Below are positions 7,460 to 12,696 of a stretch of DNA of 16,365 bases, one piece after another. Position numbers and translations under genes: made by a program. The notes under the pieces were generated by a model. That model saw nothing but the letters and a program-made list of their open reading frames with translations. It was not told the origin of the DNA and searched no databases. Origin of the DNA: SFTH01 sp051878085. Lineage in GTDB: Bacteria > Bacillota > Clostridia > Christensenellales > Aristaeellaceae. The stretch covers positions 1 through 16,365 of the forward strand of contig JBJEJN010000058.1 in NCBI GenBank assembly GCA_051878085.1. The letters run 5' to 3'. Position 1 is the stretch's first letter, and each line of letters opens with the position of its first letter.

Positions 7460-8377
7460 TCAACCGAAGAAATGCTTGATGTAGCGCTGCTCGATGTTGT
7501 AGAACTGGTCGATCTCCAGCTTCTTGCTGCCGGTGAGCAGGGCGGCGTCCTTGGTGCGGGTCATCAGATCCATGGGAACACCCATCAGGTTCATGTGGTA
7601 CTTGCAGTTCACGGGATAGACCTGGCACTCCACCATGGAGGCTGCGCCGATGAAGTCCATCAGCTGCTCCGCGCGCTCGGGCTCCTTCTCGTAGTTGTCC
7701 ACCAGCCAGGCGTACAGGGACGCATGGAAGTTGGCCATGACTCCGCTGTAGCCGGCGCAGCCCATGCGCAGGCTCTCCAGGAGGGTTGCGGCGTTGGCGT
7801 TGAAGATCTTCAGGCCCGTGCCCTTGACGGCATCGCACTTGGCCTTGATCTGAGAAAGGTCGCAGCAGGTGTCCTTCAGGAAGGCGAACTTGCCGGTCTC
7901 GGCGATCCACTTGAGCAGGTCGGCGCTCAGCACGCGCTTGTAGGGATGGGGACACTCGTACACGCCGAAGGAATCGGCCTCGATGTGCTTGATGAGGTAC
8001 TCGATGTTCTTCTTGGCGACGTCCTCGCTCTCGTCCTCGCGGGCGAACTGGTTGGAGATGAACACGTAGGAATCCGCGCCCGCGTCCACGATGGCCTGGG
8101 CCTCGGCGATCTGATCCTCAACCTTCTCGGCGACATGACCGGACACCACAACGCCCATGTGCTTGGGCGTATTGTCGATCACGAACTTGGCCAGGTCATA
8201 TCTCTCCTGCTTGGACAGGTAGAACATCTCGCTGGACTGGCAGACCGCGAAGATACCGGTCACGCCTTCCTTGTCGTACCAGTCGATGATCTTCTGCACG
8301 CCGTCCCAGTCGATCTTGTTGTCCGCGGTGAAAGGCGTGATCATTACCGGCCAGACGCCGTTCTTGATGGTCTTCAT
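7460..8377 (-). CDS. DHDPS/N-acetylneuraminate lyase superfamily class I aldolase
   Basis: 305 aa TIM barrel, the normal length of the family. Members form a Schiff base between an active-site lysine and a 2-keto acid such as pyruvate, catalysing aldol cleavage, condensation or dehydration. The lysine is Lys168 in FAFLKDTCCD and the partner tyrosine is Tyr140 in GVYECPHPYKR. The usual GxxGE(S/G) carboxylate-binding loop is replaced by CQSSEMFYLS (46-55), and YN(V/I)P by YECPHPYKR, so it is neither an ordinary DapA nor a textbook NanA. The start is ATG 8377, behind AGGAGGGGG. A longer frame upstream would run into the promoter region. It is the first gene of the TRAP operon and divergent from the AraC regulator, which suggests it cleaves the imported acid sugar or one of its products. 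Confidence 0.92.
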   Translation of the reverse strand: MKTIKNGVWPVMITPFTADNKIDWDGVQKIIDWYDKEGVTGIFAVCQSSEMFYLSKQERYDLAKFVIDNTPKHMGVVVSGHVAEKVEDQIAEAQAIVDAGADSYVFISNQFAREDESEDVAKKNIEYLIKHIEADSFGVYECPHPYKRVLSADLLKWIAETGKFAFLKDTCCDLSQIKAKCDAVKGTGLKIFNANAATLLESLRMGCAGYSGVMANFHASLYAWLVDNYEKEPERAEQLMDFIGAASMVECQVYPVNCKYHMNLMGVPMDLMTRTKDAALLTGSKKLEIDQFYNIEQRYIKHFFG

Positions 8378-8449
8378 AATAAATTTCCCCCTCCTGTTGC
8401 AATGCACAAAAACGATGCAGAAAGTATCTGAAAAATTTTTCGTAGATTC

Positions 8450-8478
8450 TTGCAAATACTCCTATATTTAAATATAAT
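8450..8478 (+). promoter_or_regulatory. Sigma-A promoter of the AraC-family regulator
   Basis: TTGCAA (8450-8455), a 17-base spacer and a perfect TATAAT (8473-8478) on the plus strand. The spacer end and -10 overlap a 14-bp AT palindrome (8463-8476). A transcript would begin near 8485, leaving a leader of about 70 bases. I could not assign an equally clear promoter for the divergent aldolase operon in the same 177-base gap, which fits an activator-dependent promoter. Confidence 0.75.
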
Positions 8479-8502
8479 GATTTTACAGGAAAATAGCATT
8501 CA

Positions 8503-8527
8503 AATTTGTATTCAGTACGAATTTATA
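8503..8527. promoter_or_regulatory. Two direct repeats AATTTRTA spaced 17 bases, candidate AraC-type site
   Basis: AATTTGTA at 8503-8510 and AATTTATA at 8520-8527 lie just downstream of the regulator's predicted transcription start. AraC-family proteins typically contact direct repeats about two helical turns apart. The repeats are short and the region is AT-rich, so chance is not excluded. Confidence 0.25.
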
Positions 8528-8554
8528 CTTTTTATGTCGCGGAGGTTAACGACT

Positions 8555-9496
8555 ATGGAGCGTGCACGCATACCGCAGATTTCGCCCGTCGAGCTGAACG
8601 ATCCCTTCAAGTGGACGAAGGAGCACAAGCTCATTCCCCGCAGCATGCACGGCATCAGCGGCCTGGAAAACATCACCCACAGCACGCTTCGCTACACCTC
8701 TCCGGCCACGGCCTACCACTATCACCGCGACACAATGGAGATCTTCTGCGTGGTGAAGGGCCGGCGGGAGTGCAGCATCGACACCGGCGGCCGGGCCATC
8801 AGCTATGAGTTCACCGGCAGTGAGGCGCTGATCGTCTTTCCCAACGAGCCCCACGTCACCGGCAGCAACGGCATCGACCCCTGCGACCTGTACGCGCTGC
8901 AATTCAACCTTTCGGAAAGGGAAAATTTTCTCGGTCTGAACGCGGAGAATGGCCGCCGTCTGTGCGACGCGCTGCTGGGGCTGGAGCACCGCCACCTGAC
9001 CATGACGCCCATCGCCTTCTCCCTCATCAAGTGCGCCTTCGACCGCTTCTGCGAGATGACCCCGGAGAGCTGCTGCGAGGGCGCGGCCTTCCTGGTCAGC
9101 TTCCTGTGCACGCTGCTGCACCTGCCGCCCGTGGACAGCACGCCCGTCGAGGCCCCCAACGACCGCATCCTGCGGGTGGTGGACTACATCGCCGAGAACA
9201 TCTCCCAGCCGATGACGCTCAAGGAGCTGGCCGACTACGCGGGCTATTCCCTCTCCCGCTTCAAGGCGCTCTTCCGCGAGGTCACCGGACAGACCCCGGC
9301 GCAGTACATCGCCATGCACAAGGTGGAGCAGGCCAAGGAGCTGCTGCGCGACCCGGGCAGGAGCATCACGGACATCGCCTACGACCTGGGCTGGTCCTCC
9401 AGCAACTACTTCTGCGCCGTGTTCAAGAAGTATACCAACGTCAGTCCCCTGCACTACCGCAAGCTGCGCATGCAGCGGGGCGACGACGAGGAGTGA
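8555..9496 (+). CDS. AraC-family transcriptional regulator with N-terminal cupin sensor
   Basis: 313 aa. Residues about 40-120 form a cupin-type ligand domain (YHYHRDTMEIFCVVKGRREC, then VFPNEPHVTGSNG with His100), with His55/His57 and Glu62 in the usual cupin positions. Residues 202-305 are the double helix-turn-helix domain: first helix pair around TLKELADYAGYSLSRFKALF (221-240), second around SITDIAYDLGWSSSNYFCAVF (270-290), ending in the typical KKYTNVSPLHYRK. The start at 8555 has GGAGG nine bases upstream. An in-frame extension to 8450 would cross the promoter and is rejected. It is divergent from the aldolase-TRAP operon and very likely controls it in response to the transported sugar or a breakdown product. 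Confidence 0.94.
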   Translation: MERARIPQISPVELNDPFKWTKEHKLIPRSMHGISGLENITHSTLRYTSPATAYHYHRDTMEIFCVVKGRRECSIDTGGRAISYEFTGSEALIVFPNEPHVTGSNGIDPCDLYALQFNLSERENFLGLNAENGRRLCDALLGLEHRHLTMTPIAFSLIKCAFDRFCEMTPESCCEGAAFLVSFLCTLLHLPPVDSTPVEAPNDRILRVVDYIAENISQPMTLKELADYAGYSLSRFKALFREVTGQTPAQYIAMHKVEQAKELLRDPGRSITDIAYDLGWSSSNYFCAVFKKYTNVSPLHYRKLRMQRGDDEE

Positions 9497-9502
9497 GTGC
9501 AC

Positions 9503-9697
9503 TCAGCCCTGCGCGGAGCCGTCCTTGCCCTCCTGCGCCTGCCGCTCGTCCTCCTCTTTGTCCACGGCGTACATCATGGCGTACCAGAGCTGCTTCTTCT
9601 GATCCAGAAAGAGATTCGGCGAGCCCTCCCGCGCCCTCTTCTTGTGATGGGCCACGATGGCGCTCAGCGCCTCTGCAAAAAATCCGTCCTTTTTCAT
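9503..9697 (-). CDS. Small basic/acidic protein of unknown function
   Basis: 64 aa starting MKKDGFFAEALSAIVAHHKK, then a Phe/Leu/Tyr-rich middle (NLFLDQKKQLWYAMMYAVD) and an acidic tail (KEEDERQAQEGKDG). It looks like a small soluble helical protein and no family is recognised. The ATG at 9697 has GGAGG six to seven bases upstream. An in-frame ATG at 9760 would add 21 residues, but that stretch uses AT-rich codons (TTA ATT GTA TTT), has no ribosome site and overlaps the promoter of the divergent gene, so the shorter form is preferred. It converges on the AraC gene with only six bases between the stop codons. Confidence 0.6.
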   Translation of the reverse strand: MKKDGFFAEALSAIVAHHKKRAREGSPNLFLDQKKQLWYAMMYAVDKEEDERQAQEGKDGSAQG

Positions 9698-9716
9698 CGC
9701 GCGCCTCCATTCCGGC

Positions 9717-9745
9717 TTGACATTGTCAAGCGCAGGAAATACAAT
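9717..9745 (+). promoter_or_regulatory. Near-consensus sigma-A promoter of the 144-aa membrane protein
   Basis: TTGACA (9717-9722), exactly 17 bases, TACAAT (9740-9745). The predicted start of transcription is near 9752 and the gene starts at 9783. The -35 box lies inside an inverted repeat CTTGACA-T-TGTCAAG (9716-9730), a possible operator for a repressor that would block the -35. Confidence 0.75.
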
Positions 9746-9782
9746 TAACTTATCGGACATCGAAGGAAGTCAGGTGAAAAAC

Positions 9783-10217
9783 ATGCGTATCCTCATTGTG
9801 GTCGTCGCGGACATCTTCATCGCCGGCATCTCGCTGTTCACAACCAGCGAGATCTTCGGACTCAAACGCTACAACAGCTTCACCGTGCCCTACACGGACA
9901 AGATGATCTCCCTGGGCATCATCGAGGCCGACAAGCGGGATTCCGTCCTGCGGGAGGACCGGATGAACCACCTCGCCGGCATCGCCATTTCGGTGCTGGT
10001 GTGCGTCCTGATGGCGCGCTTTTTGGCCTGGCCCAGCGGGCTGATCGTGTTCGTCCTGGCCCTCGCCGCGTCCTTCCTCTTCACCCACCCGGACATGACC
10101 GAGACCGAGGCCACCCGCGAGGGCTACTTCCGCATGCACAAGGCCAGCATACATCCCCAGCGCTACGCCGCCTTCGCGCAGTCCCTGCGGACGGATGAAC
10201 GTCCCAAGGATGAATGA
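9783..10217 (+). CDS. Membrane protein of unknown function
   Basis: 144 aa from the ATG behind AGGTGA. One hydrophobic segment at residues about 2-20 (ILIVVVADIFIAGISLF) and a paired one at about 64-96 (GIAISVLVCVLMARFLAW, then GLIVFVLALAASFLF) suggest three membrane crossings, with a soluble loop of about 40 residues between the first and second, and a C-terminal tail of about 45 residues ending in DERPKDE. No conserved family is recognised. It has its own near-consensus promoter at 9717-9745, so it is probably well expressed. An upstream in-frame ATG at 9657 is rejected because it precedes that promoter. Confidence 0.72.
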   Translation: MRILIVVVADIFIAGISLFTTSEIFGLKRYNSFTVPYTDKMISLGIIEADKRDSVLREDRMNHLAGIAISVLVCVLMARFLAWPSGLIVFVLALAASFLFTHPDMTETEATREGYFRMHKASIHPQRYAAFAQSLRTDERPKDE

Positions 10218-10322
10218 CTGTCTTCGGATGATCTGTACATGATTATAGCATGCTCCGCTGCGATGGCGCAAGCGGAAATAACTGCACATCGCGCGCAGGC
10301 GAATGGGCGGCAAGCCTTGCAT

Positions 10323-10363
10323 TTGCATCCCTGTCATTTCTCCTTGTATATCTGAAATGACAG
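10323..10363 (+). promoter_or_regulatory. Candidate promoter with flanking inverted repeat before the HPt gene
   Basis: TTGCAT (10323-10328), 18 bases, TATATC (10347-10352). A perfect 10-bp inverted repeat, CTGTCATTTC (10331-10340) and GAAATGACAG (10354-10363), brackets the -10 element, the layout of a repressor operator. Alternatively the repeat is a weak terminator (it is followed by ATTCTTTTC) for the gene ending at 10217. I favour the operator reading because the stem is AT-rich with a 13-base loop. Confidence 0.4.
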
Positions 10364-10444
10364 ATTCTTTTCACGCGCCGGAATGTGCGTGCGAATCGCA
10401 CAGCGATCATACGACGAGGACCAGAAACGACAGGAGGAAACGCC

Positions 10445-10810
10445 ATGCGCATCGAGGAATGCTACCAGGAAATGGGCGGCAACTATGCCGAGGTGATCGC
10501 GCGCCTGCCCAGTTCCCAACTGATTCATCGCTTTGTACTGAAATTTCTGGAGGACCCGAGCTATGCGGCGCTCTGCAGCGCAATGGATGCCGGCAGCCGG
10601 GAGGCTTCCTTCCGTGCGGCCCACACCCTGAAGGGCGTGTGCGCCAATCTGGGCTTTGCCCGCCTTCTGGAATCCGCCTCTGCGCTGACGGAGATCCTGC
10701 GCCCGGAGTCGGATGCCATTCCGGAGGCCGCATTTGCACTGATGGAGCAGGTGCGCGGCGACTACCAGCGCACCGTCGACGCCATCCGCAGGTACAGGGA
10801 CGAGGCGTAA
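10445..10810 (+). CDS. Stand-alone HPt (histidine phosphotransfer) domain protein
   Basis: 121 aa, essentially one HPt four-helix domain. The phosphorylatable histidine is His60 in FRAAHTLKGVCANLGF, matching the family signature A-H-x-L-K-G-x-x-x-x-x-G. HPt proteins relay phosphate between response-regulator receiver domains or from hybrid kinases, in the cytoplasm. The ATG at 10445 has AGGAGG eight bases upstream. Upstream in-frame codons back to 10385 are rejected. No kinase, receiver or output gene lies nearby, so its partners must be encoded elsewhere. Free-standing HPt proteins of this kind are often seen in Clostridia and their roles are mostly unknown. Confidence 0.88.
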   Translation: MRIEECYQEMGGNYAEVIARLPSSQLIHRFVLKFLEDPSYAALCSAMDAGSREASFRAAHTLKGVCANLGFARLLESASALTEILRPESDAIPEAAFALMEQVRGDYQRTVDAIRRYRDEA

Positions 10811-10841
10811 GCCGCCGCGCCCCACAGGTGCATATTCTGCA

Positions 10842-10947
10842 CAATTGGGCTGTCTCAAAGCGAAAAAAGTAGGGCGGGGTGCCTTCACCCCGCCGCATAG
10901 CAATTGTGGGGCTGTCTCGAAACAGGAAAAATGTTTTGAGACAGCCC
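10842..10947. repeat. Composite palindromic repeat, copy 2 (MITE-like)
   Basis: The element has three parts. First, CAATTGGGCTGTCTCAAAG (10842-10860). Second, a GC hairpin, GGCGGGGTG/CACCCCGCC (10873-10894). Third, a direct copy of the first part, CAATTGTGGGGCTGTCTCG (from 10901), which pairs with TGTTTTGAGACAGCCCC (10931-10947) to make a long second hairpin. The outer ends GGGCTGTCTCAAA and TTTTGAGACAGCCC are inverted repeats, as in a miniature transposable element. A shorter copy in opposite orientation lies at 148-214. It sits between the converging HPt and queT genes. Confidence 0.65.
10863..10894 (-). terminator. Terminator of queT, supplied by the repeat element
   Basis: On the minus strand GGCGGGGTG-AAGG-CACCCCGCC is followed by CTACTTTTTT, a classic stem plus T-run, about 70 bases after the queT stop. 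The T-run is absent from the other copy of the repeat, so the terminator function is specific to this location. Confidence 0.65.
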
Positions 10948-10960
10948 CTGTGGGTTGGAT

Positions 10961-11491
10961 TCAGCGCCGGTCGCCCGTACGCGCCTCCGCAGGGGCCTCC
11001 CAGGCCTGAGACGGCAGGCGGCGCAGCAGCTTCAGCAGCGGCAGTCCCAGCACATAGCAGACCACGATCTCGCCCAGCGCCACGGTGCCCATGGAGGAGA
11101 TGAGCAGCGCCCAGTTGATGGCCTCGCCCGGGGCGCGCACGTAGGCCAGGTACACGATGGGGCCAACGATCAGGCCGTTGAAGATCGTGGGCATGGCGGC
11201 GGCGATCAGCGGCTTCTCGCGCAGGCGGCGCACCGCGACGGCGGCCAGCAGCGTGGCGATGGAGCCGAGCACAACGTCGTACCACACGCCGCCGCCCAGC
11301 AGGTTGCCCAGCAGGCAGCCGATGAACAGGCCCGGCACCGCGTCGGCGGTGAGCACCGGCAGCAGCATCAGCGCCTCGGCGATGCGGAACTGCACCGCGC
11401 CGAAGCTGATGGCCTGGAATACGAAGGTGAACAGCAGATACAGGGCCGCGATGATGGCGGCGCGGGTCAGGGATCGGGTTGAAAGCTTCAT
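10961..11491 (-). CDS. queT: QueT family transporter (ECF S-component type), probable queuosine-precursor uptake
   Basis: 176 aa with about five to six hydrophobic segments. Family landmarks are MKLSTRSLTRAAIIAALYL at the start, SFGAVQFRIAEALMLLPVL (about 30-48), and the GLFIGCLLGNLLGGG stretch (about 55-69). QueT proteins are membrane substrate-capture subunits that work with a shared ECF energizing module, absent here, to import preQ1 or related queuosine precursors. The start at 11491 has AAGGAAGG upstream. The longer frame to 11551 is rejected because it would include the attenuator. A structured leader with a preQ1-I-like aptamer and an intrinsic terminator precedes it, which independently supports the assignment. 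It converges with the HPt gene. Confidence 0.9.
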   Translation of the reverse strand: MKLSTRSLTRAAIIAALYLLFTFVFQAISFGAVQFRIAEALMLLPVLTADAVPGLFIGCLLGNLLGGGVWYDVVLGSIATLLAAVAVRRLREKPLIAAAMPTIFNGLIVGPIVYLAYVRAPGEAINWALLISSMGTVALGEIVVCYVLGLPLLKLLRRLPSQAWEAPAEARTGDRR

Positions 11492-11521
11492 GGTTGACCT
11501 TCCTTTCGGAGAGGCAGCGGC

Positions 11522-11553
11522 AGATAAAAGAAGAAGCATGGATCTCTCCATGC
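11522..11553 (-). terminator. Attenuator in the queT leader
   Basis: Minus strand: GCATGGA-GAGA-TCCATGC (hairpin at 11553-11536), then TTCTTCTTTT. A strong stem with U-rich tail lies 31 bases upstream of the queT start codon, inside the leader. It can only be useful as a conditional terminator, because nothing upstream in the same direction needs ending. A further hairpin at 11560-11584 lies between it and the aptamer-like region. Confidence 0.75.
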
Positions 11554-11587
11554 CCTCGCGCGCCCGACAGCATTGCCGTGGCGCAAA

Positions 11588-11650
11588 CCTGGTTTTGTTT
11601 TTTCGGGAATCCGGGGATTCCGTCAGACAGGAGGGCTGCGAACTGTCTCT
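11588..11650 (-). promoter_or_regulatory. Candidate preQ1-I-type riboswitch aptamer with an extra hairpin
   Basis: Minus strand: a 6-bp P1 AGACAG/CTGTCT (11648-11643 with 11630-11625) encloses a loop beginning UUCGCAG and ending in C next to the P1 3' strand. After P1 comes a small hairpin (GGAAT/ATTCC), then AAAAAACAAAACCAGG. The loop piece UCGCAG and the tail AACAAAAC-AGG closely match the well-known Thermoanaerobacter tengcongensis preQ1-I aptamer as I remember it. This includes the ligand-binding C before P1, the A-rich strand, and the C and GG that form P2. The inserted hairpin between P1 and the A-rich strand is not in that RNA. The position (leader of queT, followed by a terminator) supports a preQ1 switch that shuts off uptake. 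Confidence 0.5.
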
Positions 11651-11667
11651 ATTGAATTTTCAGCCTA

Positions 11668-11695
11668 ATTATACCGCGCTGACTGCGGGATGCAA
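11668..11695 (-). promoter_or_regulatory. Promoter of queT
   Basis: On the minus strand TTGCAT (11695-11690), 16 bases, perfect TATAAT (11673-11668). Transcription would begin about 11661, a dozen bases before the aptamer-like structure, giving a leader of about 170 bases. Confidence 0.65.
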
Positions 11696-11716
11696 GTTGA
11701 ATTTCGCAAACTGTAT

Positions 11717-11754
11717 GTGAAATGCGTGCAGATTTCACCTGCATCTGCTATAAT
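11717..11754 (+). promoter_or_regulatory. Extended -10 promoter and inverted repeat before the amidohydrolase gene
   Basis: TGCTATAAT (11746-11754) is a perfect extended -10 element. The -35 region (about 11726-11731) is poor. An inverted repeat GTGAAAT (11717-11723) / ATTTCAC (11732-11738) covers the -35 position, so an activator or repressor may bind there. The gap is shared with the divergent queT promoter. Confidence 0.55.
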
Positions 11755-11787
11755 ACCTTCAATGTGACAGCAGAGAGGGCAATTGCA

Positions 11788-12576
11788 ATGAAGATTTTCG
11801 ACGTACACGTGCACATCTATCCGGACAAGATCGCGGAGAAGGCGTCCGCCAGCGTGGGCGCGTTCTACGACGGCATTCCGATGCACGGAAGCGGCACCCT
11901 GGAGGACTGCCTGCGCCAGCAGAACGAGGCGGGCTTCACCCGCTTTGCGGCGCACTCGGTGGCGCTGACCCCCCACAACGTGGGCAGCATCAACCGCTTC
12001 ATCCTCAGCGCCCAGGCGCAGCAGCCGGAGCGCATCGTGCCCTTCGCGGCGATTCACCCGGAGATGGAGGATCTGGACGGGGCGGTGCGCGACATGGTGA
12101 ACCAGGGCTTCAGGGGCATCAAGATTCACCCGGACATGCAGAAGTTCCAGGTGGACGATCCCGCCGCTGCGCCGATGATGGAGGCCATCGAGGGGCGGCT
12201 CCCGCTGCTGATCCACTGCGGGGATTACCGCTACGACTACGACGGCCCGCAGCGCATCCTGAACCTGCGGCGGCAGCATCCGCATCTTCAGATCATCTGC
12301 GCCCACTTCGGCGGCTGGAGTGAGTGGAACCGGGCGGAGGAGCTGCTGCCGGGCAACGGCCTGTTCATCGACACCTCCAGCTCGCTGTTCAAGTGGCCTG
12401 CGGAGCGCGCAGCCGAGGCGATTCACCGCTTCGGCGTGGAGAACGTGCTCTTCGGCACCGACTATCCCATGTGGAATCCGAAGGAGGAGCTGGAGCGCTT
12501 CATGCAGATGCGGCTCACCGACGCGGAGCGCGAGGACATCCTCTGGAACAACGCCCAGCGCATTCTGCAACTGTGA
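11788..12576 (+). CDS. Metal-dependent amidohydrolase family protein (Amidohydro_2 type)
   Basis: 262 aa TIM-barrel hydrolase. Metal-site landmarks of the amidohydrolase superfamily are in order: His7-x-His9 in DVHVHIYP, GIKIHP (110-115), LLIHCGDY with His143, IICAHFGG with His173, and LFGTDYPMWN with Asp225. Members hydrolyse amides or esters or decarboxylate small aromatic or keto acids, in the cytoplasm. The substrate here is unknown. The start at 11788 follows GAGAGGG. The upstream in-frame ATG at 11722 is rejected because it lies before the promoter. It forms its own transcription unit and is followed by a small membrane-protein gene with a separate promoter. Confidence 0.9.
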   Translation: MKIFDVHVHIYPDKIAEKASASVGAFYDGIPMHGSGTLEDCLRQQNEAGFTRFAAHSVALTPHNVGSINRFILSAQAQQPERIVPFAAIHPEMEDLDGAVRDMVNQGFRGIKIHPDMQKFQVDDPAAAPMMEAIEGRLPLLIHCGDYRYDYDGPQRILNLRRQHPHLQIICAHFGGWSEWNRAEELLPGNGLFIDTSSSLFKWPAERAAEAIHRFGVENVLFGTDYPMWNPKEELERFMQMRLTDAEREDILWNNAQRILQL

Positions 12577-12586
12577 ACAAAGCTGT

Positions 12587-12620
12587 GCGGCGGCATGACA
12601 TTTTTTCTACAATGCGCCGC
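12587..12620. other. Hairpin between the amidohydrolase gene and the next promoter
   Basis: GCGGC-G-GCAT (12587-12596) pairs with ATGC-GCCGC (12612-12620), with one bulged base. The loop contains the T-run rather than following it, so it does not look like a standard terminator. It may end the amidohydrolase transcript inefficiently. Confidence 0.35.
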
Positions 12621-12625
12621 GACAT

Positions 12626-12654
12626 TTGACGCTTGCGCGGCGGATATGTATAAT
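12626..12654 (+). promoter_or_regulatory. Near-perfect sigma-A promoter of the small membrane protein
   Basis: TTGACG (12626-12631), 17 bases, TATAAT (12649-12654): eleven of twelve consensus bases at ideal spacing. The predicted transcription start is near 12661, with the gene start at 12697. Confidence 0.8.
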
Positions 12655-12696
12655 AGAGGGTAGAGAATCAGGCGAGGGGAAAGGAGCGCATGAACG

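Noticed and set aside
7460..8377. Naming the aldolase nanA or dapA
   Set aside because: The diagnostic GxxGE and YNxP motifs of both are replaced. Only the superfamily is secure.
9698..9760. Extension of the small minus-strand gene to an ATG at 9760 (85 aa)
   Set aside because: No ribosome site, AT-rich codons unlike the gene body, and overlap with the TTGACA/TACAAT promoter of the divergent gene. The 9697 start has GGAGG.
9750..10337. A 195-codon minus-strand frame opposite the 144-aa membrane protein
   Set aside because: Composition is typical antisense shadow (His/Glu/Gly/Val repeats). The plus frame has a strong promoter, a ribosome site and membrane helices.
10842..10947. CRISPR-like or full insertion sequence interpretation of the repeated GGCTGTCTC units
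   Set aside because: Only two direct copies with unequal spacing and no spacers of constant length, and no transposase gene. It fits a small palindromic repeat element.
10407..11573. A 388-codon minus-strand frame spanning queT, the repeat and the HPt gene
   Set aside because: Crosses two real genes and an intergenic repeat. The QueT motifs are in a different frame.
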